Shown piece by piece: positions 32,101 to 39,873 of a stretch of DNA of 42,485 nucleotides. Each line of letters starts with the position of its first letter. Within the stretch, counting starts at the first letter, position 1. A program made the translations under genes and the position numbers. The notes beneath the pieces were generated by a model. It searched no databases. It was given only the letters and a program-made list of their open reading frames with translations, and was not told where the DNA came from. The stretch covers positions 1-42,485 of the forward strand of contig NZ_JHVC01000027.1 of assembly GCF_000619945.1 (NCBI RefSeq), written 5' to 3'. The stretch is from Clostridium lundense DSM 17049. GTDB taxonomy: Bacteria > Bacillota > Clostridia > Clostridiales > Clostridiaceae.

Positions 32101-33527
32101 CAGGTGAATATCAGGCAAAGGCTCATAGATATACAGAGGTTATCTTCGGAAAGGGCACAACCTTTAAAGCTGGAACTATAGGTACTATAGCAGAAAAAAC
32201 AGCATTTGGTTACGTGAAAAAGTATTATGATGAAAGAAATATTCCAGTTAATAAAGCGGAAATTACTAGAATTTCAGCAGGTTGCACAGGTATAAAAAGA
32301 ACTACAGGGCAGCACCCTGGAGGAATAATAGTAGTGCCTAAGGGACGTGAAATCTTTGAATTTTGTCCTGTACAACATCCAGCAGATGACCCGGATTCAG
32401 ATATTATAACAACACATTTTGATTATCACTCTATTGACCAGAATTTATTGAAGCTGGATATACTAGGCCACGATGATCCTACAGTCATAAGAATGTTGCA
32501 GGATATAACTGGAGTAGATCCACAAACTATACCTATGGATGATAAGGAGACTATGTCTATATTCTCATCTACGGAAGCTTTAGGTGTATCACCAGAACAG
32601 ATAAATTCCAAGGTGGGGACTTTTGGTATCCCTGAATTTGGTACTAAGTTCGTAAGGGGAATGCTTTTAGATACTATGCCAAAAAAATTTTTCGATTTAA
32701 TATGTATTTCTGGACTTTCTCACGGTACTGATGTATGGGTGGGAAATGCGAAGGACTTAGTTGATTCCGGAGTAGTTACATTAGGTGAAGCAGTATGTAC
32801 CAGAGATGATATCATGATCTATCTTATAAAAAAAGGGCTGCCACCAAATACTGCCTTTAAGATAATGGAGCTGGTGCGTAAAGGAAAGGCACTAAAGGAT
32901 CCTGAAAAATGGGCAGAATATGAGGCTTTAATGAGGAAGCATAAGGTGCCAGAATGGTATATAGATTCCTGTAAAAAGATAAAATACATGTTCCCTAAAG
33001 CACATGCTGCAGCTTACGTAATGATGGCTTTTAGAATAGCTTGGTTTAAGGTTCACATACCTAAAGCTTATTATGCAGCATACTTTACTATTAGAGCAAA
33101 AGCCTTCGACAGTGAATTTATGATATTTGGAAAAGAAAAGGTTAAAGAAAAGATGAAGGAAATTGAAATCATGGGCAATCAAGCTGCTCCTAAGGATAAG
33201 GATATGTACGATGACTTAGAAATAGTTTTAGAAATGTACGAGAGGGGTGTTAAATTCCTGTCCATTGATTTATATAAATCCCATGCTACCAAATTTCTAG
33301 TAGAGGAGGATGGCTTAAGACCACCTCTAAACAGTATAGCTGGTATGGGAAACGTGGCTGCAGAAGGTATATTTAATGCAACACATGAAGGAAAGCCATT
33401 AAGTTCTATAGAGGATTTAAGGAAACGAGCTAAGATTGGTAATGCTGCTATAGATTTACTTAAAAAATTTGGCTGCTTAAAAGGTCTTCCAGAAAGTGAT
33501 CAAGTGTGTTTTTTTGATATAATGTAA
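29181..33527 (+). CDS. polC: DNA polymerase III alpha subunit, Gram-positive type PolC
   Basis: A 1448-residue replicative polymerase, normal for clostridial PolC. In order: N-terminal domain (to about 215), OB-fold (about 225-330), first half of the PHP domain (HMHTQMSQMDAM near 339), inserted DnaQ-like proofreading exonuclease (DLETTGF near 427; VAHNAPFDVGFL; HRALDDVDTT), rest of PHP, zinc finger CPSC...CPVC near 914-940, and polymerase catalytic segment PDIDLNFSGEYQ near 967. Motifs are intact, so it should be active. The C-terminus (ESDQVCFFDIM) differs from the usual ...QLSLF clamp-binding end. Context is odd: none of the frequent neighbours (ispG, rseP, rimP, nusA) are here. It could be the sole copy relocated or a second polC. 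Confidence 0.97.
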   Translation: MKRINEIFSDYEAGGNINTAVVESVVLSKKTKTVKMKISSDKYIEIKELERLNKFIRKRFALEDSKIAVKYADGTDKKPIEEELKNIILLVAGKYPALKAVLNNSEFEVINNTINFNFKVPVSGFLKSMDYDKKIHNIIKNLYGTDYKIDFVDKISSEELKKMQEDKRASEMLIITKEVKSALSNNTPKLNKEAGEKGQDIKGESDGKKGNPFLILGRSTKIRESIIKITDITPDEGRVAIEGEISNIEEKELRSGKTLVSFDLYDGSSSMTCKAFCKPGEEIEVVSKLKKAAGVKLVGNAGYSKFTDEIEIIANTIVETEGLKKVKRQDNAEVKRVELHMHTQMSQMDAMTSATDLIKRAMSWGMKSIALTDHGVVQAFPEAHKLLGRDNPDMKVIYGVEAYLAPDKKPSITNPKGQSIDTTYCVLDLETTGFSPVTEKITEIGIMKLKDGKVIDQFSCFVNPEKPIPSRVVEVTNITDDMVRDAETIEQVFPKMLEFIKDSVLVAHNAPFDVGFLKHNARILGYDFDFTYIDTLTLAQGLFPDFKTYKLGRIAKNLGIKVEVAHRALDDVDTTVKVFNVMLEKLKERGAQTLQDIDVYSVDEQSKKEQYKKLKTYHAIIFAKDYVGLKNLYKLVSYSHLDYFYKKPRILKSMFKKYSEGLILGSACSEGELYQSILLGKSDEEIEAIAAEYDYLEIQPLGNNDYLVRQEQVPNREYLKEINRKIVALGEKLNKLVVATGDVHFMDPEDEIYRRILEAGQGFKDADSQAPLYLRTTEEMLNEFSYLGEEKAYEVVVTNTNKIADMCEPISPISPEKATPHIDGCEQTIKDIAYGKAHELYGDPLPEIVQARLDKELDSIIKNGFSVMYIIAQKLVWKSNEDGYLVGSRGSVGSSVVAYMTGITEVNALPPHYRCPSCKYSDFTDYGIKNGFDLPDKACPVCGENLAKDGIDIPFETFLGFNGDKEPDIDLNFSGEYQAKAHRYTEVIFGKGTTFKAGTIGTIAEKTAFGYVKKYYDERNIPVNKAEITRISAGCTGIKRTTGQHPGGIIVVPKGREIFEFCPVQHPADDPDSDIITTHFDYHSIDQNLLKLDILGHDDPTVIRMLQDITGVDPQTIPMDDKETMSIFSSTEALGVSPEQINSKVGTFGIPEFGTKFVRGMLLDTMPKKFFDLICISGLSHGTDVWVGNAKDLVDSGVVTLGEAVCTRDDIMIYLIKKGLPPNTAFKIMELVRKGKALKDPEKWAEYEALMRKHKVPEWYIDSCKKIKYMFPKAHAAAYVMMAFRIAWFKVHIPKAYYAAYFTIRAKAFDSEFMIFGKEKVKEKMKEIEIMGNQAAPKDKDMYDDLEIVLEMYERGVKFLSIDLYKSHATKFLVEEDGLRPPLNSIAGMGNVAAEGIFNATHEGKPLSSIEDLRKRAKIGNAAIDLLKKFGCLKGLPESDQVCFFDIM

Positions 33528-33601
33528 AGAGTAAAAGCATATCATTGACCACTAGTGTATGAATTTTATACTAAAAGATAGACAATAAAAAGAAAGCTTA
33601 G

Positions 33602-33641
33602 AAGAAAACAAAGTGCAACTTAAGTTGCACTTTGTTTTCTT
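33602..33641. terminator. 40-nt perfect palindrome after polC
   Basis: AAGAAAACAAAGTGCAACTT is followed directly by its exact reverse complement, giving a 20-bp stem with no spare loop bases. The T-rich arm TTTGTTTTCTT fits a terminator for polC, and the symmetry allows use on both strands. Confidence 0.75.
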
Positions 33642-33794
33642 ATGAAGTGTTTTGCTAGTCTTTTTAAGATAATGCTTGATTAGATGATATCCACAGGTAT
33701 ATTTTGCACAATAAGGCATGCCAACTGGTGCTATGCCATCCCCATAATAATTACCAGTCATTTTTGACATTGGATTTAGTGGATCATTTAACAA
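33642..33794 (-). other. Possible gene fragment downstream of polC
   Basis: A minus-strand frame from about 33794 reads protein-like at first (NPMSKMTGNYYGDGIAPVGM, then PYCAKYTCGYHLIKHYL) but has no ATG, no ribosome site, and runs on through the palindrome at 33602-33641. It may be the remains of a gene. No family recognised. Confidence 0.2.
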
Positions 33795-34004
33795 AATAGT
33801 AAAAATATAATTTTTTACATGAAGTGGGACATAAAATACTGTACATTAGATATGCAGTCCAATTAACTTTTAAACATAGTAATTTATAAAAAACATCTTA
33901 TTTTTTGCATAAGAAGTAGTAACATTTTTCTGAATGTGGAATATTCTATATTAGAGATAGGGACATGCTTCCTATTTCTAATATAAAACTGGATGGTGAA
34001 TATA

Positions 34005-34391
34005 ATGATTACACCAGAATCTAAAAATATAGCTGATAATGATAGAAGATGTCAACAGGATCCTGTTACAATTGGAGCAACATGTGTCGCTGAATTAGTT
34101 CCTAACGTTTTTGTATTACTTGTTGAAGTAGAAGTAGAAGTATTGGGTGAAGATATACAAGAAGTGCTTGTAATAAGAATAACACCTGCTCAAGCAGCAG
34201 AATTAATAAGATCAGTTGGACGTTGTCAAATAGTAGGTCCAGATGAAATTCCAACTCCAGCACCTGGAAGAGAGGTAACTCTTATTTGTGCATTTGTATT
34301 TGGCGAAAATGCATTTTTGGTATTTGACGTTGAAACCAACAGAACAGATGATCTTGTTTTAGTTAGAGTTCCTTTATGCCCAATTGTTTAA
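34005..34391 (+). CDS. Hypothetical protein, 128 aa, beta-rich, Cys-containing
   Basis: A 128-residue soluble protein beginning MITPESKNIADNDRRCQQDP. ATG at 34005 is used because GGTGA lies 5 nt upstream; another ATG at 33993 is in frame. The middle is strongly beta-like with alternating Val/Glu (FVLLVEVEVEVLGEDIQEVL), and two similar strand blocks (VTIGATCVAEL and VTLICAFVFGE) suggest an internal repeat. Four Cys in all. I do not recognise the family. The Val-rich, small, cysteine-bearing design is like spore-surface structural proteins, an inference only. It is monocistronic with its own terminator. Confidence 0.6.
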   Translation: MITPESKNIADNDRRCQQDPVTIGATCVAELVPNVFVLLVEVEVEVLGEDIQEVLVIRITPAQAAELIRSVGRCQIVGPDEIPTPAPGREVTLICAFVFGENAFLVFDVETNRTDDLVLVRVPLCPIV

Positions 34392-34484
34392 TAGAAATAA
34401 CAAACTCCGAATTGTATAAATGAATTACAATGTTAAGTAGTATAAGAGCTATAAAAAAAGCAAGCATTTTATAGTGGCAAATAA

Positions 34485-34535
34485 AGAGCCAGTGCACTGG
34501 GGATAATTCTCAGTGTACTGACTCTATTTTAAGTT
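34485..34535 (+). terminator. Terminator of the 34005-34391 gene
   Basis: AGAGCCAGTGCACTGGGGA pairs with TCTCAGTGTACTGACTCT over a short loop (stem about 18 bp with a few mismatches), followed by ATTTTAAG and TTTTTT. Confidence 0.75.
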
Positions 34536-34639
34536 TTTTAATTCTTAATGGAAGTATAGTATGCTTAGTAACTTAGAAAAGACTTTATATAAAATAAAAG
34601 AGGAGTGGATTAAAGAAAAAATGCAGCAGATATAAATTA

Positions 34640-35245
34640 TTATATTTCAAAATCTGGAATACTTTTTTCATTTATATAGCAAATTATTTTCCATGCTTCA
34701 TTTATTACTCTTTGATATCCATGTTCATTTTTATACCAATTATCTCTTTGAGTAGTTATATCATCTGCTGGACAAGGACTAAATGTTATCCAACTTGGTA
34801 TATACGTTTGTGCCATCAATAAGCTTCTTCTCATATGATAATTAGTAGTTACTAAAAGAATCTTATTAATATTACTTAATTTGAATGCTCTTTCTAAGAA
34901 TAGTAATGCACAAATCATATTTTCTTTTGTTGTCATTGATAGTCTTTCTAATAAAATATCTTCATCTGGTATACCCATTTGGAGAGCCGTTCTTTTCATT
35001 ATATCTGCTTCACTAAGAAAACCATTTTCAATTTCTAGTAGTCTACCGCCGCAAAGCAGAATTTTAGAAGCACGTTTGTCTTGGTAAATTGATACTGCTT
35101 TAGGTAGTCTGTATTTATGTGCTTTTCTACTGCCAAGAACCATTATACAATCGCCTTTTTCACCAATATCATCTAATCCTTCATAAAGCATTTTATCAAT
35201 TATATCCTTTGATAAATCTTTCTTTTTAAGTGATGATACTTTCAT
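34640..35245 (-). CDS. YdcF-family (DUF218) protein
   Basis: A 201-residue protein of the YdcF/SanA-like DUF218 family, thought to act in envelope or polysaccharide-related steps. Visible family features: ILGSRKAHKYRLPKAV-type first strand (CIMVLGSRKA), the RASKILLCGG segment, DEADIMKRTA-like helix (SEADIMKRTALQMGIPDEDILLE), T-K-E-N-M-I-C-A, and LLVTTNYHMRRSLLMA. ATG at 35245 is chosen for its AGGAGGG site; the open frame reaches further upstream without one. No signal peptide or membrane helix at the chosen start, so a cytoplasmic form. Confidence 0.85.
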   Translation of the reverse strand: MKVSSLKKKDLSKDIIDKMLYEGLDDIGEKGDCIMVLGSRKAHKYRLPKAVSIYQDKRASKILLCGGRLLEIENGFLSEADIMKRTALQMGIPDEDILLERLSMTTKENMICALLFLERAFKLSNINKILLVTTNYHMRRSLLMAQTYIPSWITFSPCPADDITTQRDNWYKNEHGYQRVINEAWKIICYINEKSIPDFEI

Positions 35246-35475
35246 TTGTATCCCTCCTGAAATATAAAACATCCTTGCATTATAATAATTTACCTGTGTG
35301 ATGGAGCTATGATAAAAACTATATGACATTTCATATATAGTTTCACCAATGGTTTATATAAAAATTCCTATTTACACTGTATTATTTAATTTTCAAAGTT
35401 TTAACCTATAAATATGTTACAATTAAATTGTGAAGAAAGATCTACAATCTTTAGTTAAGTATCTAATATGAATAT

Positions 35476-35514
35476 AAAAACACCGCAAAATTTAATTGAA
35501 TTTTGCAGTGTTTT
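35476..35514 (-). terminator. Terminator of methyltransferase gene
   Basis: On the minus strand AACACTGCAAAATT pairs with AATTTTGCGGTGTT, followed by T-rich TTTAT. It lies in the 327-nt gap between 35246 and 35573, which holds no gene. Confidence 0.8.
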
Positions 35515-35573
35515 ATTCATAATCTAATTTGAAAGCTGTCTTCCACATTGGACAATTATTGGGGAGCTAAGGG

Positions 35574-36377
35574 TCATTTTTTAGCTTTGAATATGCAGCT
35601 TTTTGTGGTTATTGATATGCTACCATTCTTTTTAATATAATCTTCTAAGTACTCTGTAAATTGTTGTCGTTTATTTCCTATAAGTACAGAAGTTCCTTTT
35701 ATTGTAGAGGCTTTATAAGTCACAATAGGTTCTGCATAATCTACTACTATATTTCCTTGGAGAACATCCATTTTAACTTGGCTAAAGTATTTTTTTAGCA
35801 ATAAATATCCACCTTCCATATTAAACCTATGACACATCCCATTATTATGTAGACCCATATTAGAATCAAATTTTTCTACAAGTGTATTTAACTCAGACAT
35901 AGAGTCATGTGAATTAGTGGTTACATAAAATATGCCTCCGTTAACAAGAACTCTTTTTATTTCTGATAAAGCTTTTTCAATTTCAGGAACAAGATAAAGC
36001 ATGTGTCTTGCAATGATTATATCGAAATATTCATTTTCATACGGAATATCCTGTGCATCAATTTCTTCATATGAAAAATTATAATTTACTCGTTCTAAAT
36101 TTTTTCTTGTATTTTCAAGCATACCTGATGAGAAATCAGATAAAGTAATATTCCAATCATTTTTTATAAAATGTCTATTTTCATACCAAAGGTCTCCAGT
36201 ACCGCACCCAAGTTCTAATATTTTTGCTTTATTTGGAATTTGCATTTGACTAAAGCACCAATTGTTCCAGTCTATCTTATTGGTGTTGTAACTATGAAGA
36301 AGACTTCTTGTTTTAAGGTTTTTCGCCGTTTTATATTGTTCTTTTAAAATTTGTTTAATGTTAGTGCCGTTTTCCAT
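35574..36377 (-). CDS. Class I SAM-dependent methyltransferase
   Basis: A 267-residue methyltransferase. Motif I is ILELGCGTGDLW (S-adenosylmethionine glycine loop, near residue 49-60); motif II acid near LSDFSSGML; then EIDAQDIPYENEYFDIIIARHMLYLVPE (motifs III-IV) and ALSEIKRVLVNGGIFYVTT. This is the UbiE/Methyltransf_11 type. Acceptor unknown. The ATG at 36377 has GGGAGGA before it and is preferred to the ATG four codons earlier. Confidence 0.88.
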   Translation of the reverse strand: MENGTNIKQILKEQYKTAKNLKTRSLLHSYNTNKIDWNNWCFSQMQIPNKAKILELGCGTGDLWYENRHFIKNDWNITLSDFSSGMLENTRKNLERVNYNFSYEEIDAQDIPYENEYFDIIIARHMLYLVPEIEKALSEIKRVLVNGGIFYVTTNSHDSMSELNTLVEKFDSNMGLHNNGMCHRFNMEGGYLLLKKYFSQVKMDVLQGNIVVDYAEPIVTYKASTIKGTSVLIGNKRQQFTEYLEDYIKKNGSISITTKSCIFKAKK

Positions 36378-36445
36378 ATTTCCTCCCATTATTTTTAATA
36401 ATATTTTACATAAACCTAATATAATATATAAAAATAAATTTATAA

Positions 36446-37168
36446 TTACATCCCTTGTATACTATTAATAATATTGAGAATATCACTTGTACAATAAGCC
36501 ACAAAATCTGGCTGAACACTCCAATCTTCTGTGCTATGACCGCTATATCTTGCTGCAATACATATTATTTCAACATCGTATTTATTTAACTTATAATACT
36601 TTGCAGCATTTTTGCCAAATATAGTATCTTCTTGATGATCTCCAATATAGATTATTATACTTTTATTTGGTGATATATTAAGTTTCTCTAAGCATTTTAA
36701 AAATCCACTTGGATTAGGCTTTTGTTCATCATATGGAATATCTTCATATCCTATAATTGCTCCGAAATATTTTGCAATACCAAAGTTCTTTAAAGTATTA
36801 TAAATATTTTTAGAACAATTTTGTGAGCAAATTCCATGTTTAATATGCCCTAGTTCCTCTATTACATCACTTAATCCTACAAACATATTTGGCAATGTAG
36901 TATCTTTTAATTGATACGGACTCCATAATTTCCCCGCTTCATTTATTTGTTCATCATTTAATCCATAACAATTTTTATATAATTCCTTCCAATTTCTATA
37001 TCTATAGTTTGCTTTTTGATAATTTTCAATAGAAATTAATGCTTCTGGCATATTATTATATACATCTGGAATAAAGTTTTTTAGAACCTTTATTGTTACT
37101 GCCATATTTTTTCTAGTTGTATCCACTAACGTTCCATCATAATCCCATAATATTGCTGAAATATTCAT
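36446..37168 (-). CDS. HAD-superfamily phosphatase
   Basis: A 240-residue haloacid dehalogenase hydrolase with nucleophile D9 and acid D11 in LWDYDGTLVDTT, a helical cap (about 20-90), motif II in HGICSQNC, K in EQKPNPSG and the final metal Asp in IIYIGDHQEDTIFG. Such enzymes remove phosphate from small metabolites; length and cap are like phosphoglycolate phosphatase relatives. ATG at 37168 has TAGGAGA upstream and is preferred to a start six codons earlier. Likely in series with the methyltransferase gene. Confidence 0.88.
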   Translation of the reverse strand: MNISAILWDYDGTLVDTTRKNMAVTIKVLKNFIPDVYNNMPEALISIENYQKANYRYRNWKELYKNCYGLNDEQINEAGKLWSPYQLKDTTLPNMFVGLSDVIEELGHIKHGICSQNCSKNIYNTLKNFGIAKYFGAIIGYEDIPYDEQKPNPSGFLKCLEKLNISPNKSIIIYIGDHQEDTIFGKNAAKYYKLNKYDVEIICIAARYSGHSTEDWSVQPDFVAYCTSDILNIINSIQGM

Positions 37169-37277
37169 TATTAATTCTCCTAACATTGGTTATTTTATCA
37201 AAACTATAAATTATTCGTTTTTTAGTTTTAGTGTTTAAAGATGTAGTATATGATTTTTACTATTAACTTAAATACAC

Positions 37278-37856
37278 TTAATAATAATAACATTCAAAGC
37301 CAGATTGTATTATTGATGAACCCTTAGGTGTTTGATTTATTACTTGTGCTAGGGTATATAAATCAATTACTGAACTTGCTAAATTACCAGAACTAAGAGT
37401 AAACCATATAGAGTTTAACATCACATATTTATATGGAATAAAGATCCATATAAGCAGAGGTATAATTCCCAGCATTAGTGCTGGAAATAAAGTTATAAGG
37501 ATATAACGCTTTCTAGAAGTAGGAGTAGTAGCAACAAAACAGAATCCCGAAACAGAATAAAATATCTCTGCTTTACCTTTGGAAGGTAAACAAGATGCAT
37601 GTAATAATTCATGTATAATTGAAAAAGGGATTATAAGTAGAAAACCTATTATATAACCCACACTATTTAGTGTAAATTTCCACATAAATCCGGTTTTGCA
37701 ATAAACACATAAAACTATAAATATAAGAATGGGAATAATAGGAATATAATATTGTAACTTATATTTGGGATCTAACAATTGTACTGAATTTAGAGGTATT
37801 TTTATTGGAGAGAAAGTGTTTGTTTTACTTAATTTACCCCTCCATTTTATTTTCAT
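37278..37856 (-). CDS. DUF3267 putative zinc metalloprotease, membrane
   Basis: A 192-residue protein with about four membrane helices and an HExxH motif at H82-E83-L-L-H86 (SIIHELLHASCLP) placed at the end of the second helix. This is the DUF3267 (YhaP/YtpI-like zincin) pattern: a site-2-protease-like membrane peptidase fold. The target is unknown. GGAGTGG upstream supports the ATG at 37856. Confidence 0.8.
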   Translation of the reverse strand: MKIKWRGKLSKTNTFSPIKIPLNSVQLLDPKYKLQYYIPIIPILIFIVLCVYCKTGFMWKFTLNSVGYIIGFLLIIPFSIIHELLHASCLPSKGKAEIFYSVSGFCFVATTPTSRKRYILITLFPALMLGIIPLLIWIFIPYKYVMLNSIWFTLSSGNLASSVIDLYTLAQVINQTPKGSSIIQSGFECYYY

Positions 37857-38057
37857 ATTTATCCACTCCTTCTATATATGCTATTTGGCTGGCTCTTATT
37901 AAATCTCTTTTTAGTATGAATTAATTATAACATACCTTTAGGAAAATTGTGGAAAATAGCAATTTGTTATATTACTTAACTCTATCTGTATATAAACAAT
38001 TTGTTTTTCACATACTAAATTTGTTTTAAAAATTAAAGTAAAAGAGGAGTGTTTTAA

Positions 38058-38405
38058 ATGGGAGTCGCAACTATGACTGTAAACGCATATCAAAAGTGTA
38101 TTGATGAATGTAATAGATGTGCGCAAGCATGCCACGAATGTTTTGAGGCATGTATTAATGAACCTGATTTAAATGCTAGAAGAAGTTGTATAAAAATGTT
38201 AGTTGAATGTGCAAAGATGTGTGAAATGTCAGCGGGCATTATGTCTATGAATGGAAGATTTGCAAAAGACCATTGCAAAATGTGTGCTACTGTTTGCGAT
38301 GCTTGTGCAAAGGAATGTGAAATGTTTAAAGATGAACATTGTCAAAAATGTGCACAAGAATGCCATACATGTGCGGATGAATGTAGAAGAATGGCTGGTA
38401 TGTAA
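38058..38405 (+). CDS. Cys-rich four-helix-bundle protein (DUF326, copper-binding type)
   Basis: A 115-residue protein with 19 cysteines, mostly in CxxC and CxxxC spacing on helices (positions 14, 18, 21, 25, 28, 32, 44, 51, 55, 73, 76, 80, 83, 87, 95, 98, 102, 105, 109). This is the DUF326/copper storage protein (Csp) architecture, in which Cys line the inside of a four-helix bundle and hold many Cu(I) ions; family members also buffer metals. It has no signal peptide, so would act in the cytosol. GGAG precedes ATG. Other possibility: ferredoxin-like name used in databases, without Fe-S evidence. Confidence 0.85.
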   Translation: MGVATMTVNAYQKCIDECNRCAQACHECFEACINEPDLNARRSCIKMLVECAKMCEMSAGIMSMNGRFAKDHCKMCATVCDACAKECEMFKDEHCQKCAQECHTCADECRRMAGM

Positions 38406-38413
38406 TATAGAAG

Positions 38414-38460
38414 AAGTCTATGTGAAAGTGATTGGAGCATTTTCACATAGACTTTCTTTT
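38414..38460. terminator. Shared terminator between Csp-like and GNAT genes
   Basis: AAGTCTATGTGAAA (38414-38427) pairs with TTTCACATAGACTT (38441-38454), with T-rich flanks on both sides; serves the two convergent genes. Confidence 0.8.
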
Positions 38461-38461
38461 A

Positions 38462-38968
38462 TTAATATTTTTTAAAGTTAAATCCTAATAACTCTATATC
38501 ATCATTTTTATCTGATTTTTTATCATAATTTTTTCTTAACTGAATTAAATTCAAGTGATCAAATCCACATTCTCTATACAATTTTATAGCATTTGTATTT
38601 CTTGGTATAACATCTACAACCATCGCAACTACTTTCTTTTTAAACATTAATTCATCTAATTTTTGCATAGCAAATTTTCCAATACCGTTACCCCTATATT
38701 GTTCTAATATAAATATATCTTCTAACCATGCTACATTTTGACCACCAAATCTTACATAGAAAAATCCAACTGGTTCATTATCTAAAAATATATTATAAAC
38801 AGTTCCTCCTTCTCTCCAAGACTGTAGAGTTTCTTTGGATTGTTCATCTGTCTGCCAATATTTTTTAGGAGCATTATTTAATTTTCTATGATAGTTTATT
38901 AATTCTGTAATCATTTTAGCAGTAGCTAGAAATAAATCATCAGATAGTTCTTTAATAATAATATTCAT
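38462..38968 (-). CDS. GNAT-family N-acetyltransferase
   Basis: A 168-residue acetyltransferase: strand VGFFYVRFG, then VAWLEDIFILEQYRGNGIGKFAM with the acetyl-CoA loop R-G-x-G-I-G, helix, and the end strand VVDVIPRNTNAIKLYRECGFDHLN (N-x-x-A-I-x-L-Y-x-x-x-G-F). Start at the second Met (38968) has AGGAG 9 nt before it; the first Met is too close to that site. Substrate unknown. Convergent with the Csp-like gene. Confidence 0.85.
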   Translation of the reverse strand: MNIIIKELSDDLFLATAKMITELINYHRKLNNAPKKYWQTDEQSKETLQSWREGGTVYNIFLDNEPVGFFYVRFGGQNVAWLEDIFILEQYRGNGIGKFAMQKLDELMFKKKVVAMVVDVIPRNTNAIKLYRECGFDHLNLIQLRKNYDKKSDKNDDIELLGFNFKKY

Positions 38969-38977
38969 AGTTTTCAT

Positions 38978-39294
38978 CTCCTAGTATATTATTTATATGG
39001 TGTTCTGATTGACAATGTTGAATAAGTATAATCTTTTTCGTAATACATCTTTTTAAGATTATTAACCTGCTTTTTCTATAATATTTTAATATTATAGAAG
39101 TAAGTATAACACATTTTTAGCAAAATTGTGGAATGAAATTAGATTAGATAAAGAAGAAGAGGAGACTATGGATACTATACTTTAGGCAATAGAAATTGCA
39201 ATAGGGTAATGTGTAGTTGATAAAAGAATTGGCTAATCACGAATTCTATAATACTTTCATATTTTGTTAGTGAAATAATAATTGAAGGTGTGCA
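38978..39294. other. Gap upstream of the carbonic-anhydrase-like pseudogene
   Basis: About 317 nt without a gene. An inverted repeat TTCTATAATATT / AATATTATAGAA lies near 39075-39101. A ribosome-site-like GAGGAG precedes a five-codon frame at about 39168, then several stops. Confidence 0.4.
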
Positions 39295-39674
39295 ATGAAA
39301 AAAAGATTTGGAACTGCTCTAAATTGTATTGACGGAAGAACTCAAATTCCTGTAATAAAGTGGATGAAAGAAAATTTTCATGTAGATTATGTGGACTTAA
39401 TTACAGAGCCTGGAATGGATAAGGTATTATCTCAAGGTAAGTGGATTGAAATGGAGAGATTAAGAGAGAAAGCCATGGTTTCAATAACAGCTCATAACCT
39501 AATGTAGTTGCCGTGGTGGGACATTACGATTGTGCTGCCAATCCCGTTAGTGATTGTGAGCATTTTTGGGATATAGCAGTATCCACGTGTAGGATAAAAT
39601 CATGGGGGCTTCCAGTTAGAGTAGTTGGCCTATGGGTAGATAAATTTGGACATGTACATGTTGTCAGCAGATAA
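39295..39674 (+). pseudogene. Carbonic-anhydrase-like gene, frameshifted
   Basis: The first frame gives 70 residues with NCIDGRTQIP (zinc ligand C and the D-x-R dyad of beta-type carbonic anhydrases) and stops at 39507. From 39501 another frame continues NVVAVVGHYDCAANPVSDC, then CRIKSWGLPVRVVGLW and ends at 39674 with TAA. The two parts join at TAHN-(L/S)-NVVAVVGHYDC if one base is restored near 39499-39500. GHYDC supplies the other zinc ligands (H and C). The protein would be about 126 residues, a small single-domain relative. The gene is probably inactive through a one-base deletion. The first part has a decent ribosome site (GAAGGTG). Confidence 0.75.
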
Positions 39675-39746
39675 GTTGCAATTAGCTATAGTGTATAGAA
39701 AATAACTAATTAAAATACTATAGTATTCAGAATAGGTAATTTTTAT

Positions 39747-39830
39747 AGAAATCGTTATCCAGGGACGCAGCCGCCCTTACTTCCACTTTGAAGAAGGCAG
39801 GATTATTAGAGTGGGTAGGCATCGGATAAA
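39747..39830 (+). repeat. Dispersed structured repeat, copy C (core only)
   Basis: AGAAATCGTTATCCAGGG (from 39747), ACG, AGCCG, ACTTCC, then TAGAGTGGGTAG and CATCGGATAAA (to 39830). Over about 60 nt it matches the core of copy A almost base for base, except for a roughly 21-nt insertion after ACTTCC. The 5' hairpin of A and B is absent or not recognisable. Confidence 0.7.
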
Positions 39831-39866
39831 AATGACTGTTTTTACCCTGATGTAAAAACAGTCATT
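39831..39866 (-). terminator. Terminator of DUF2935 gene
   Basis: AATGACTGTTTTTAC (39831-39845) pairs with GTAAAAACAGTCATT (39852-39866). On the minus strand it is followed by TTTTTAT. It begins immediately next to repeat copy C. Confidence 0.8.
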
Positions 39867-39873
39867 AAATATA

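Noticed and set aside
39160..39294. Degraded short gene before the carbonic-anhydrase-like gene
   Set aside because: A start with a ribosome-site-like GAGGAG is followed by three in-frame stops within 90 nt; no homology could be seen.
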